DNA of 32,393 nt from Prevotella sp. (GCA_024697645.1 JAILFH010000005.1:1-32393); one strand, 5' to 3'. Positions 23,377 to 32,105 are shown, counted from the stretch's first letter. Notes: generated by a model not told the origin, from the letters alone. Numbers and translations: made by a program.

Positions 23377-24615
23377 ATGAGCAAAGTATTAATGATTGGC
23401 GCCGGTGGCGTCGCAACGGTGGCTGCCTATAAGATTGCGCAGAACCCCGATGTTTTCACTGACTTCATGATTGCTTCGCGTCGCAAGGCGAAGTGTGATG
23501 CACTCGTTGAGGCTATTCATGCCAAGGGCTACACGATGCCCATCAAGACTGCACAGGTTGATGCTGACGACGTTGAACAGTTGAAGGCTCTCTTCAATGA
23601 CTATAAGCCCGAACTCGTCATCAATCTCGCCCTGCCTTATCAGGATCTTACCATCATGGAGGCTTGTCTGGCTTGTGGCTGCAACTATCTTGACACAGCC
23701 AACTATGAGCCTAAGGACGAGGCTCACTTCGAATATTCCTGGCAATGGGCCTATAAGGACCGCTTCGAGCAGGCTGGCCTCACCGCCATTCTCGGTTGTG
23801 GATTCGACCCGGGCGTTTCGGGCATCTATACGGCCTATGCCGCCAAGCATCACTTCGACGAAATCCATTATCTCGACATTGTCGACTGCAATGCTGGTGA
23901 CCATCACAAGGCTTTTGCAACGAACTTCAATCCCGAGATCAACATTCGCGAGATTACGCAGAAGGGTCTTTACTACAAGGATGGAAAATGGATTGAGACT
24001 GAGCCGCTGGAGATTCACAAGCCGCTCACTTATCCTAATATTGGTCCGCGCGAGTCCTACCTGCTCCATCATGAGGAACTCGAGTCGCTCGTGAAGAACT
24101 ATCCGACCATCAAGCAGGGCCGCTTCTGGATGACATTCGGCGAACAGTACATCAAGCATCTCGACGTGATTCAGAACATTGGCATGAGCCGTATCGATGA
24201 GGTTGTCTATGAGGCTCCGCTGGCTGATGACCCGACGAAGACGGTGAAGGTGAAGATTGTACCGCTGCAGTTCCTCAAGGCTGTGCTGCCTAACCCGCAG
24301 GATCTCGGCGAGAACTACGAGGGCGAGACTTCTATCGGTTGCCGCATTCGTGGTATCAAGGACGGTAAGGAGCACACCTATTATGTCTACAACAATTGCT
24401 CTCATCGCGCTGCCTATGAGGAGACGGGAATGCAGGGTGTTTCTTATACCACAGGTGTTCCCGCAATGATTGGCGCAATGATGTTCGCCAAAGGCCTCTG
24501 GCGCAAGCCCGGTGTGTGGAACGTTGAAGACTTCGACCCCGATCCATTCATGGAGCAACTCAACATTCACGGTCTGCCTTGGCACGAGGAGTTCGACGTG
24601 GATTTGGAACTATAG
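23377..24615 (+). CDS. Carboxynorspermidine dehydrogenase (saccharopine dehydrogenase family)
   Basis: A 412-residue oxidoreductase. The N-terminus is a Rossmann NADP-binding fold, KVLMIGAGGVATVAAYKIA, followed by MIASRRKAKCDAL. YLDTANYEPKDEAHFEYSWQWAYKDRFEQAGLTAILGCGFDPGVSGIYTAYA and DCNAGDHHKAFATNFNPEINIREI are typical of carboxy(nor)spermidine dehydrogenases, which build sym-norspermidine or spermidine from aspartate semialdehyde and a diamine. Lysine-pathway saccharopine enzymes are the close alternative. The frame is open from 23290, but the family start is the ATG at 23377. The partner decarboxylase (NspC) is not in the window. Its stop lies inside a perfect palindrome at 24606-24619. 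Confidence 0.88.
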   Translation: MSKVLMIGAGGVATVAAYKIAQNPDVFTDFMIASRRKAKCDALVEAIHAKGYTMPIKTAQVDADDVEQLKALFNDYKPELVINLALPYQDLTIMEACLACGCNYLDTANYEPKDEAHFEYSWQWAYKDRFEQAGLTAILGCGFDPGVSGIYTAYAAKHHFDEIHYLDIVDCNAGDHHKAFATNFNPEINIREITQKGLYYKDGKWIETEPLEIHKPLTYPNIGPRESYLLHHEELESLVKNYPTIKQGRFWMTFGEQYIKHLDVIQNIGMSRIDEVVYEAPLADDPTKTVKVKIVPLQFLKAVLPNPQDLGENYEGETSIGCRIRGIKDGKEHTYYVYNNCSHRAAYEETGMQGVSYTTGVPAMIGAMMFAKGLWRKPGVWNVEDFDPDPFMEQLNIHGLPWHEEFDVDLEL

Positions 24616-24662
24616 TTCCTCAGATTAAATCTAGTTATTCTAGTTTATACTAGTATTCCTAG
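24606..24662. promoter_or_regulatory. Palindrome and CTAG cluster upstream of recA
   Basis: GGAACTATAGTTCC (24606-24619) is a perfect 14-bp palindrome covering the upstream stop codon. CTAG then occurs four times, at 24631, 24640, 24650 and 24659, spaced 9, 10 and 9 bp. The middle pair forms CTAGT-TTAT-ACTAG. recA starts 53 bp further on. I found no TAnnTTTG promoter here. It may be a control region for recA; function is inferred only from place and pattern. Confidence 0.55.
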
Positions 24663-24714
24663 ATATTCAAGCGAAATAAGAAACAAAATATTTATAAAAG
24701 CAAAACAAAACCCT

Positions 24715-25743
24715 ATGGCAAAAGAAAAAGAAACTCCTGCTGCTAATCCTCAGGAAGAGAAACTGAAGGCATTGCAGGCTGCTATGTCGAAAATAGAAAA
24801 GGACTTTGGTAAAGGTACCATCATGAAACTCGGCGAGGAGAACATTGAGAACGTCGACGTGATTCCTACTGGTTCTATCGGACTGAACGCCGCACTTGGT
24901 GTTGGCGGCTACCCGAAAGGTCGTATCATTGAGATTTATGGTCCTGAGTCTTCAGGTAAGACCACATTGGCCATTCACGCTATTGCTGAAGTACAGAAGC
25001 AAGGCGGTATTGCTGCGTTCATCGATGCTGAGCACGCCTTCGACCGCTTCTATGCAGAGAAACTTGGCGTAGATGTTGCCAACCTCTGGATTTCACAGCC
25101 CGATAATGGTGAACAGGCGCTCGAAATCGCCGACCAACTGATTCGTTCATCGGCTATTGACATTATCGTTATCGACTCAGTCGCAGCCCTCACTCCGAAG
25201 AAGGAAATCGAAGGCGATATGGGCGATTCGGCAGTAGGTCTGCACGCCCGTCTCATGAGTCAGGCGCTTCGCAAACTGACTGGAACCATCTCTAAGACCA
25301 ACACCACTTGCATTTTCATCAACCAGTTGCGTGAGAAGATTGGTGTGATGTTTGGCAATCCTGAGACCACTACTGGTGGTAATGCACTGAAGTTCTATGC
25401 TTCCGTACGTCTCGACATCCGTCGTGTCTCATCCGTGAAAGACGGCGATGATGTCATTGGTAACATGACGAAGGTGAAGGTTGTAAAGAACAAGGTTGCT
25501 CCTCCTTTCCGCAAGGCAGAGTTTGAGATTCTCTTTGGCGAGGGAATCTCGAAGGTTGGCGAAATCCTCGACCTCAGTGTTGAGAATGATATCGTGAAGA
25601 AGTCTGGTTCTTGGTTCAGTTATCAGGGTTCGAAACTCGCTCAGGGCCGCGACGCCACAAAGGCCATTCTGCGCGACAACCCCGAACTTTGCGACGAACT
25701 CGAGGCAAAGGTTATGGAAGCCCTTAAGAACCCTAAGAAATAA
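24715..25743 (+). CDS. recA: Recombinase RecA
   Basis: A 342-residue protein, close to the usual RecA length. Walker A is GPESSGKT (76-83), followed by [15 protein letters not shown]. The core blocks [58 protein letters not shown] and [39 protein letters not shown] are all present. It binds single-stranded DNA with ATP and drives strand exchange and the DNA damage response. The upstream region carries a palindrome and CTAG cluster. A weak hairpin (25808-25842) follows. No lexA-like gene is in the window. Confidence 0.98.
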   Translation: MAKEKETPAANPQEEKLKALQAAMSKIEKDFGKGTIMKLGEENIENVDVIPTGSIGLNAALGVGGYPKGRIIEIYGPESSGKTTLAIHAIAEVQKQGGIAAFIDAEHAFDRFYAEKLGVDVANLWISQPDNGEQALEIADQLIRSSAIDIIVIDSVAALTPKKEIEGDMGDSAVGLHARLMSQALRKLTGTISKTNTTCIFINQLREKIGVMFGNPETTTGGNALKFYASVRLDIRRVSSVKDGDDVIGNMTKVKVVKNKVAPPFRKAEFEILFGEGISKVGEILDLSVENDIVKKSGSWFSYQGSKLAQGRDATKAILRDNPELCDELEAKVMEALKNPKK

Positions 25744-25807
25744 TTTGCAATCTTTCGTGCGGCAGTCTTTCTTTGCTGCCACAAAGATTCAAAACCGAAT
25801 ATTCATC

Positions 25808-25842
25808 AAGGCATTGCTCTCTTTCATGCAGGGCAATGCTTT
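25808..25842 (+). terminator. Possible recA terminator
   Basis: AAGGCATTGC (25808-25817) and GCAATGCTTT (25833-25842) can form a 10-bp stem with a 15-nt loop and one G-T pair, followed by a T-rich stretch. It lies 65 bp after the recA stop. Confidence 0.5.
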
Positions 25843-25894
25843 GTTGCTTTTAATGCTTTCCACCAAATGTTATATTGAATGTCATTATTTATTC

Positions 25895-26137
25895 GACCAA
25901 ATCTTTGAAATTTGTAAAGTAAATTTTTGAATTATATAGACCAAATCTTTGAAATCTACGGAGCATTCCTTTGGACTGAATGGAGCAATGCTTTCGACTA
26001 TACAGAGACGTGCTTTCGACCATAGAGAGGATGCCTTTTGACTGTACAGAGCATATCTTTATATAGGTATAAAGGCATGCTTTCTAGGGTAGAAAGCATT
26101 GCTCTCTAAGGTCTAAAGGATACCTTTATATAAATGA
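25895..26137. repeat. Degenerate 22-bp tandem repeat array (locus B, 11 units)
   Basis: Eleven units start at 25895, 25917, 25939, 25961, 25983, 26005, 26027, 26049, 26072, 26094 and 26116; all are 22 bp except one of 23 bp. CTTT at positions 9-12 is kept in nearly all. A rough consensus is GAGCATTGCTTT-N10. The first and third units share GACCAAATCTTTGAAAT. Units at 26072 and 26094 are close to those at 600-752. No gene is visible between recA and the GH42 gene apart from this array. Confidence 0.88.
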
Positions 26138-26154
26138 AGGATGAACGGTGGTTT

Positions 26155-26180
26155 TTTCCGATTGTTTTTATTGTCGGAAA
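26155..26180. promoter_or_regulatory. Inverted repeat upstream of GH42 sharing a half site with rhaB
   Basis: TTTCCGA (26155-26161) and TCGGAAA (26174-26180) are perfect 7-bp arms 12 bp apart. The right part, ATTGTCGGAAA (26170-26180), is identical to the right half of the palindrome at the rhaB promoter (16667-16677). It ends 36 bp before the -7 element of the GH42 gene. Confidence 0.55.
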
Positions 26181-26216
26181 GAATCGAGAATCCTTCGTTG
26201 TTTTGATTATTTTTAG

Positions 26217-26224
26217 TAAATTTG
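26217..26224 (+). promoter_or_regulatory. -7 element of the GH42 gene
   Basis: TAAATTTG matches TAnnTTTG. A TTG at 26198-26200 is 16 bp upstream, somewhat short for a -33 element. The ATG is 40 bp downstream. Confidence 0.6.
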
Positions 26225-26264
26225 CAACGCGAATAATTAAAAACCTAACAAGTGTAGAAATGCT

Positions 26265-28334
26265 ATGAGCAAGAGAATATTTCTAGCAGTTGTTGCAGCC
26301 TTCGTGCTGACAACGGCATTGGCAAAGGAGAAGAAGGGCGGAGTCTATCAGTTTGAGAAACCGCTCTATGGTGCAGCCTATTACAGCGAGTATACGCCTA
26401 CCGACCGCCTCGACGAAGACATTCGGCTGATGAAGGAAGCGGGGCTGTCAGTCGTTCGTGTGGGCGAATCGACTTGGTCGCTATTTGAACCGCAGGAAGG
26501 AGTTTTCGAGTTTGCTTGGATGGACCGCATCCTCGACAAAATGCATGCTGCGGGCATCAAGGTGATTCTGGGAACGCCTACTTACAGCATTCCTGCATGG
26601 ATGGCCGAGAAATATCCCGAAGTGTTGTCGCAGACTTGGGACGACAAGCAGAGTCATTATGGAATTCGCCAGAACATGGACCTCGTGAATCCCATATATC
26701 GTCGCTATTGCGAGCGCATCATCCGCAAGATGATGGAACACTACGCCCAGCATCCTGCCATCATTGGCTATCAGGTAGATAACGAGGTGGAAGGCCGACG
26801 CATCGACAATCAGGACTATTTCGAAGGTTTCCGCGACTGGATTCGTGAGGAGTTCAACGGCGATCTGAAGGAATTGAATCGTCGCTGGGGTCTGAATTAT
26901 TGGGGAATGAACATCAATCGTTGGGAGGAATTCTACGACCGAAAGGGTGTGACCAATCCCTCCTATAAGGTCTGGTGGGAACGCTGGGACCGTAAGGTGA
27001 CAGCCGACTTCCTGAATTGGCAGGCTGATATCGTGAACGAATACAAGCGTTCGGACCAGTTCGTGATGCATTGCTTCATGCCTGGATTCGCCAATATCGA
27101 CCAAGTGGAAGCAATGCGCCAAATGGAATATCCCGCTATTAACGTCTACTACACGATGCAAGATTCGCAGGACGGCATGTGGATTGGCTATTCTTGTGAT
27201 TTCATGCGAATGGTGAGTCGTTCCCACAATTTCCTCGTCACTGAGACCAATGCACAGGGAACAGGCTGGAGTTCACGCGATCAGTGGCCTCCCTACGACG
27301 GGCAGTTGCGTCAGAACATGTACGCTTTCCTCGCTGGTGGTGCCAACATGGTGGAGTATTGGCATTGGGCAACGCTTCATTATGGTCAGGAGACCTATTG
27401 GCGCGGCATTCTGGGTCACGACGGGAAGCAGAATCGCGTTTATCGGGAGTTCCAGAAAGGTGCTGCAGAACTGGAGAAAATTGGCGATAAATTGGTGAAT
27501 CTGAAAAAGAAGAATCGTGTGGCGATGCTCTTCAGTCACGATTCGAAGCACGCCCTCGACTTCATGCCTTATTGCAACGGCGACCAATATAAGGACTATA
27601 TGGTCTACGAGGCGCTTTACAAGCAGAACATCGAGTGTGACATTCTGCCAGTCGATAACGCCAGTATGCAGGACTTCAGTCAATACGACCTGTTGGTTGT
27701 TCCCCCGCTTTATGTGGCAACAGATGCGTTGCTTCAGAAAATCAGCGACTTTGTGAAGAATGGCGGTGAGGTGGTGATGCTCTATAAGAGTGGCTATACG
27801 GACTACGACAACGCTGTTCGCCCAATGCTGGCACCGGGTCCTCTGGCCGAAGCCTGTGGACTGACCTATCAGGAGTTCTCTTCGCTTCCTGGAAACATGA
27901 AACTCAAGGAGTCGGGCGAAACCGTCAGCACCTGGGTAGAATGTCTGCAACTGACCACTGCGAAGCCTCTGGCAACTATCGACCATAAGTTCTTTGGTCA
28001 ATGGCCGTGTATTGCTGAGAACAGTTTTGGCAAGGGTCACCTGATTTATATTGGTACAGTTCCGTCGATGAATCTTCTGCAGCAACTCATAGCCCGTGCT
28101 GCCGACCGAAAGGGAATTGCCCAGACAGAGCGAAACTACCAGTTCCCAACCATTCTGCGCTCAGGCGTCAATGCGAAGGGAAAGGCTGTTCACTACGTCT
28201 TCAACTATAGTTATGAGCCCAAAACAGTTGTCTGGCCCTATGCCAACAGCCGTTCACTGCTTGATGGGCAGACTCTTCAGAAAGGAGCGCAGATCACCAT
28301 AGAGCCTTGGGGAGTTGTTGTCGGCGAGGAATAA
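26265..28334 (+). CDS. Secreted GH42 beta-galactosidase
   Basis: A 689-residue glycoside hydrolase with a signal peptide (MSKRIFLAVVAAFVLTTALA). The (beta/alpha)8 domain (about 30-400) begins YGAAYYSEYTPTDRLDEDIRLMKEAGLSVVRVGESTWSLFEPQEG. The acid/base residue should be E174 in GYQVDNEV and the nucleophile E327 in LVTETNAQG. A trimerisation-type domain (about 410-620; VAMLFSHDSKHALDF, LLVVPPLYVATDALLQKI) and a small C-terminal domain follow, as is usual for GH42. It releases terminal beta-galactose. Many GH42 enzymes are cytoplasmic, so the signal peptide is notable. An inverted repeat related to the rhaB palindrome is upstream. Confidence 0.9.
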   Translation: MSKRIFLAVVAAFVLTTALAKEKKGGVYQFEKPLYGAAYYSEYTPTDRLDEDIRLMKEAGLSVVRVGESTWSLFEPQEGVFEFAWMDRILDKMHAAGIKVILGTPTYSIPAWMAEKYPEVLSQTWDDKQSHYGIRQNMDLVNPIYRRYCERIIRKMMEHYAQHPAIIGYQVDNEVEGRRIDNQDYFEGFRDWIREEFNGDLKELNRRWGLNYWGMNINRWEEFYDRKGVTNPSYKVWWERWDRKVTADFLNWQADIVNEYKRSDQFVMHCFMPGFANIDQVEAMRQMEYPAINVYYTMQDSQDGMWIGYSCDFMRMVSRSHNFLVTETNAQGTGWSSRDQWPPYDGQLRQNMYAFLAGGANMVEYWHWATLHYGQETYWRGILGHDGKQNRVYREFQKGAAELEKIGDKLVNLKKKNRVAMLFSHDSKHALDFMPYCNGDQYKDYMVYEALYKQNIECDILPVDNASMQDFSQYDLLVVPPLYVATDALLQKISDFVKNGGEVVMLYKSGYTDYDNAVRPMLAPGPLAEACGLTYQEFSSLPGNMKLKESGETVSTWVECLQLTTAKPLATIDHKFFGQWPCIAENSFGKGHLIYIGTVPSMNLLQQLIARAADRKGIAQTERNYQFPTILRSGVNAKGKAVHYVFNYSYEPKTVVWPYANSRSLLDGQTLQKGAQITIEPWGVVVGEE

Positions 28335-28356
28335 TCTTTGCTGATAATGCTATTAT

Positions 28357-28444
28357 CTCTATATAATTGATGTTCTTGCTTCCAATAATTGATACTCTTG
28401 CCTCTAATAATTGATGTTTTTGTCTTTATATAATTAAGGTGTGG
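28357..28444. repeat. 22-bp-period tandem repeat (locus C, 4 units)
   Basis: Units start at 28357, 28379, 28401 and 28423, all 22 bp. The shared core is ATAATTGATGTTCTTG in the first three; the fourth is diverged (ATATAATTAAGG). The unit sequence differs from loci A and B, but the period is the same. It lies between the GH42 gene and a small lipoprotein gene. Confidence 0.8.
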
Positions 28445-28473
28445 CGTACGTAGAAATGAATGATTGAGCAGAA

Positions 28474-28848
28474 ATGAAGAAATTGGTTTTCGTTATCCTT
28501 GTGTCGGTGATGCTTGTTTCCTGTGGGAGCAAACATCGTCAGACTCCCTATTTGGAAGAAGATTCTACTTCGGTTTTCAAAGAAGAAGTGGACTCTGCGG
28601 CGCCTGAACAGTCAGAACAAAAGGAGGAAACTGCTGCACCAGAGACGGTCTCTGGGTCCAAGGCGGAGTCGAAGAGTAGGGGAGAGAAGCGGCAATCTGC
28701 GATGAGTAGCATTTCGTCCCATCAGTCGACTACTACCGATGATGAATACGACAATATGAGGGGATTCGACCCTCCATCTGAAGACGATATGGACGATAAC
28801 GGCCTTTCGCGCTATATGGAGAACAACGACGAGGAAGGCTGGTATTGA
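28474..28848 (+). CDS. Small acidic lipoprotein of unknown function
   Basis: A 124-residue protein with a lipoprotein signal (MKKLVFVILVSVMLVSC, lipobox LVSC, Cys17). The mature chain is low-complexity, rich in Glu, Ser, Asp and Gln (about 25-90), with a patterned C-terminus: DDEYDNMRGFDPPSEDDMDDNGLSRYMENNDEEGWY. The C-terminal block is more ordered in composition and probably the functional part. I do not recognise a named family. The upstream region carries the locus C repeats, and no clear promoter was found. It converges with the DUF2023 gene across a hairpin at 28867-28907. Confidence 0.75.
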   Translation: MKKLVFVILVSVMLVSCGSKHRQTPYLEEDSTSVFKEEVDSAAPEQSEQKEETAAPETVSGSKAESKSRGEKRQSAMSSISSHQSTTTDDEYDNMRGFDPPSEDDMDDNGLSRYMENNDEEGWY

Positions 28849-28866
28849 GGTTTAGGGAAAAACAAA

Positions 28867-28907
28867 CATCGCATCTGCTCACGGAATCAACCCGAACAGA
28901 TGCGATG
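28867..28907 (-). terminator. Terminator after the DUF2023 gene
   Basis: CATCGCATCTG (28867-28877) and CAGATGCGATG (28897-28907) form a perfect 11-bp stem. On the minus strand it is followed by TTTGTTTTT, fitting a terminator for the DUF2023/flavodoxin operon. It may also stop the plus-strand lipoprotein message. Confidence 0.8.
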
Positions 28908-28929
28908 AATCATATAATAGACACAAGCG

Positions 28930-29283
28930 TTAGGAGCAGAGTCTTGTCTTCCGCTTACAGAATCTTTCACACTGCGCGCAGAGGTCGTAGCCAAGCATGG
29001 TGCCTAGAATGAAGTCCTCTTCGGGAGTGAGTTGATTGAGCGGACGTGTGACGATGAGGCGAATGGCGTCGAGACACTCGCGGCGGCCGAAATAAATGTT
29101 GACGTTGTTTCGACCTGCTGACTGCAGCACATAGTCAATGCCTGAGCGACTCAGGCGATTCACCACACACTCCTCATAGCACTTCGGACAAGTGTAGAGT
29201 ATCATCTGGCGAACACCTTTCTGATATTCGTAGATATGATTCATCAGTACCTTCATTTCTATGGGAGTCATCGTCATAATCAA
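28930..29283 (-). CDS. DUF2023 family cysteine-rich protein
   Basis: A 117-residue protein that resembles the DUF2023 family, commonly found beside flavodoxin genes in Bacteroidetes. It has eight cysteines: CPKCYEEC (C32, C35, C38), C70, CAQCERFC (C102, C105, C109) and C116 in the C-terminal KRKTRLCS. The spacing suggests a zinc or iron-sulfur site. The middle (VLQSAGRNNVNIYFGRRECLDAIRLIV, PLNQLTPEEDFILGTMLGYD) looks like a compact alpha/beta fold. An alternative ATG two codons in is possible. It is 27 bp downstream of fldA on the same strand, so one operon. The biochemical role is not known to me. Confidence 0.82.
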   Translation of the reverse strand: MIMTMTPIEMKVLMNHIYEYQKGVRQMILYTCPKCYEECVVNRLSRSGIDYVLQSAGRNNVNIYFGRRECLDAIRLIVTRPLNQLTPEEDFILGTMLGYDLCAQCERFCKRKTRLCS

Positions 29284-29310
29284 TAGTTTTTGTTTGTTTA
29301 AGAATGTGGA

Positions 29311-29805
29311 TTAGAGGCTTGGCATAATGGCTTCAACCCAGGCGTCGATGCGCTCGTCGGTCTTGTCGTCTTCGTTGATGTCGTCGAGAGCCAGACCTAC
29401 GAACTTGCCGTCGACAACAGCCGTAGAATCGTCGAAGGTGTAGCCGTCGGTGCTGACAGCGCCAATGAAGTTGGCACCACTATCCTTGATTCCGTCGAAG
29501 AGTTCGCCCATACCCCCAACAAATGTGTCGCTATAGGACTCAGCATCGCCACAGCCGAAGAGGGCAATGGTCTTGCCGCTCAGGTCGGCAGTCTTCAGCG
29601 TGGAGAGACCGTCGTACCAGTCGTCCTGCAGTTCGCCGGCGCCCCAGGTAGAGGTTCCGAGAATGAGGTTCTGATTGTCGGCAATGATGTCAGCGTTCAG
29701 ATCCTGGACGTTCACAACTTCGGCTCCGAGTTTTGAGCCAATCTTCTCTGCGATAGCCTCGCATGTTCCTGTGGAGGAACCGTAGATAACTACTGTCTTG
29801 TTCAT
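29311..29805 (-). CDS. fldA: Flavodoxin
   Basis: A 164-residue flavodoxin of the long-chain type. The FMN phosphate loop is YGSSTGTCEAIAEKIG (residues 8-23), the loop around the flavin ring includes STWGAGELQDDW, and FGCGDAESYSDTFVGGMGELFDGI supplies the other flavin contact and the long-chain insertion. The C-terminus is GLALDDINEDDKTDERIDAWVE. It carries single electrons at low potential in the cytoplasm, replacing ferredoxin, typically under low iron. It is followed by DUF2023 and divergent from dnaK. Confidence 0.96.
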   Translation of the reverse strand: MNKTVVIYGSSTGTCEAIAEKIGSKLGAEVVNVQDLNADIIADNQNLILGTSTWGAGELQDDWYDGLSTLKTADLSGKTIALFGCGDAESYSDTFVGGMGELFDGIKDSGANFIGAVSTDGYTFDDSTAVVDGKFVGLALDDINEDDKTDERIDAWVEAIMPSL

Positions 29806-29850
29806 TTTCTATCGTTTATAGTTAATAATTGATTCTTTCGATATCGGTTG

Positions 29851-29881
29851 CAAAGATAGATAGAAATCTGATATGCGACAA
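29851..29881 (-). promoter_or_regulatory. fldA promoter
   Basis: On the minus strand, TTG (29881-29879) and TATCTTTG (29858-29851) are 20 bp apart. The ATG lies 45 bp downstream. Confidence 0.65.
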
Positions 29882-29911
29882 TACCTAAAAAATGCGATTT
29901 GGGAAGAGTTT

Positions 29912-30028
29912 TGACAAATCTTGTCATCAGAAGAGATTAATAGGAAATGATGAAAGCAAAGGGCTGAAAGCGTGCCGATGTTGCAGTTTTGTGCTGCAAA
30001 ATGATGAGTCTGCTGTGACAAAATGTCA
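29912..30028. promoter_or_regulatory. Inverted repeats in the fldA-dnaK intergenic region
   Basis: Three short inverted repeats lie between the divergent genes: TGACAA-ATC-TTGTCA (29912-29926), TTGCAG-N7-CTGCAA (29981-29999) and TGACA-AAA-TGTCA (30016-30028). TGACA also appears at 30035 and 30041. The first is 30 bp upstream of the fldA -33 element. They may be regulator sites for either gene. No TAnnTTTG promoter was found for dnaK. Confidence 0.45.
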
Positions 30029-30156
30029 TAATTCTGACACTGACAGCCCGTGATTGGCAGTTGGCACGCCATTTGTTATGAATAGGGTGTGAGCCTTCGA
30101 TGTGTGGAGGCTGAAAATCAGAAAAATAGTAATAATAAATAAAAAATAGTACAATT

Positions 30157-32079
30157 ATGGGAAAGATTATTGGAATCGACTTAGGAACTACTAACAGTTG
30201 TGTTGCTGTTTTCGAAGGCAACGAACCAGTAGTAATCGCCAACAGTGAGGGCAAGCGCACAACGCCTTCTGTAGTTGGTTTTGTGAAAGATGGTGAGCGC
30301 AAGGTGGGTGATCCTGCTAAGCGTCAGGCCATTACAAACCCAAAGAACACGGTCTATTCGATCAAGCGTTTCATGGGTGAGACTTATCAGCAGGCTCAGA
30401 AGGAAGCAGAGCGTGTGCCTTACACCGTAGTGAATGAGAATGGCTATCCTCGTGTCGACATCGAGGGCCGCAAGTATACTCCACAGGAAATCTCGGCTAT
30501 GGTGCTGCAGAAGATGAAGAAGACTGCTGAGGACTATCTCGGACAGGAAGTGACCGACGCCGTTATCACTGTTCCTGCTTACTTCTCTGACTCACAGCGT
30601 CAGGCCACGAAGGAGGCTGGTCAGATTGCCGGTCTGAATGTTCAGCGTATTGTCAACGAGCCTACAGCCGCTGCTCTGGCCTATGGTGTTGACAAGGCTA
30701 ATAAGGATATGAAGATTGCCGTATTCGACCTCGGTGGTGGTACGTTCGATATCTCTATTCTGGAGTTCGGTGGCGGTGTGTTCGAAGTGCTTTCAACCAA
30801 TGGTGATACTCACCTGGGTGGTGACGACTTCGATCAGGTTATTATCGACTGGCTCGTAAATGGATTCAAGGCTGACGAGGGTATCGACCTTTCGAAGGAT
30901 CCGATGGCTATGCAGCGTCTGAAGGAAGCAGCCGAGAAGGCAAAGATTGAACTTTCTTCGACCACTACGACCGAGATCAACCTGCCGTATATCTCTGCAG
31001 AGGGTGGTGTGCCTAAGCACCTCGTGAAGACTCTCACCCGTGCTCAGTTTGAGCAGTTGGCTCACTCGCTCATTCAGTCTTGCCTCGTGCCTTGCCAGAA
31101 TGCAGTGCGCGACGCTAAGCTGTCGACCAGCGACATCGATGAGGTTATCCTCGTGGGTGGTTCAAGCCGTATCCCCGCTGTGCAGACCCTCGTGAAGAAC
31201 TACTTCGGCAAGGAGCCTTCTAAGGGTGTGAATCCCGATGAGGTTGTGGCTGTAGGTGCTTCTATCCAGGGTGCTATCCTGAACAAGGAAGGTGGCGTAG
31301 GCGACATCGTGCTGCTCGACGTAACTCCTCTGACCCTCGGTATCGAGACTCTCGGTGGTGTAATGACGAAGTTGATTGATGCTAACTCGACCATTCCTTG
31401 CAAGAAGAGTGAGACCTTCTCTACGGCTGTCGACAACCAGACTGCAGTGACCATTCACGTGCTGCAAGGCGAGCGCCCGATGGCTTCGCAGAACAAGTCA
31501 ATCGGTCAGTTCAACCTCGAAGGCATTGCTCCCGCACGTCGTGGTGTTCCTCAGATTGAGGTGACCTTCGATATCGACGCCAATGGTATCCTGAACGTAA
31601 GCGCAAAGGATAAGGCTACAGGCAAGGAGCAGGCTATCCGCATCGAGGCCAGCAGCGGTCTGAGCGAGGATGAAATCAACCGCATGAAGGCTGAGGCTGA
31701 GCAGTTCGCTGAGGCTGACAAGAAGGAGCGCGAGCGCATTGACAAACTGAATCAGGCTGACTCGATGATCTTCTCGACCGAGACCTTCCTCAACGAGAAT
31801 GGTGACAAGATTCCTGCCGACCAGCGTCCCGCCATCGACAGTGCTCTTCAGCAACTGAAGGATGCTCACAAGAGCGGTGATGTGGCAGCAATCGACAATG
31901 CTATCAACAACCTCAATCAGGTGATGCAGGCCGCTTCTGCTCAGATGTATTCGCAGGCAGGTGGTGCTCAGCCCGGAGCAGGCGCAGGTGCTGGTTTCCA
32001 GGGTGGTCAGCAGGGTCCTCAGCAGGGTGCCAATAATGACGACACCGTTCAGGACGCTGACTTCGAGGAGGTCAAGTAA
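30157..32079 (+). CDS. dnaK: Chaperone DnaK (Hsp70)
   Basis: A 640-residue Hsp70, full length. The ATPase domain starts [21 protein letters not shown], then [11 protein letters not shown] and [25 protein letters not shown], and [14 protein letters not shown]; it ends near residue 380. The linker and peptide-binding domain follow: [25 protein letters not shown], and the lid reaches the Gly/Gln-rich tail ending [13 protein letters not shown]. It refolds proteins with DnaJ and GrpE, neither of which is in the window. It stands alone, followed by a strong terminator, with about 350 bp of regulatory-looking DNA upstream. Confidence 0.98.
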   Translation: MGKIIGIDLGTTNSCVAVFEGNEPVVIANSEGKRTTPSVVGFVKDGERKVGDPAKRQAITNPKNTVYSIKRFMGETYQQAQKEAERVPYTVVNENGYPRVDIEGRKYTPQEISAMVLQKMKKTAEDYLGQEVTDAVITVPAYFSDSQRQATKEAGQIAGLNVQRIVNEPTAAALAYGVDKANKDMKIAVFDLGGGTFDISILEFGGGVFEVLSTNGDTHLGGDDFDQVIIDWLVNGFKADEGIDLSKDPMAMQRLKEAAEKAKIELSSTTTTEINLPYISAEGGVPKHLVKTLTRAQFEQLAHSLIQSCLVPCQNAVRDAKLSTSDIDEVILVGGSSRIPAVQTLVKNYFGKEPSKGVNPDEVVAVGASIQGAILNKEGGVGDIVLLDVTPLTLGIETLGGVMTKLIDANSTIPCKKSETFSTAVDNQTAVTIHVLQGERPMASQNKSIGQFNLEGIAPARRGVPQIEVTFDIDANGILNVSAKDKATGKEQAIRIEASSGLSEDEINRMKAEAEQFAEADKKERERIDKLNQADSMIFSTETFLNENGDKIPADQRPAIDSALQQLKDAHKSGDVAAIDNAINNLNQVMQAASAQMYSQAGGAQPGAGAGAGFQGGQQGPQQGANNDDTVQDADFEEVK

Positions 32080-32105
32080 GTTTGATAAGCAAACAACAAT
32101 AATAG

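Noticed and set aside
25745..25930. A small open frame after recA
   Set aside because: It spans a terminator-like hairpin and the first units of the repeat array, with no start signal or family resemblance.
600..26137. The 22-bp arrays as CRISPR
   Set aside because: The units are adjacent with no spacers, are heavily diverged, and no cas genes are in the window.
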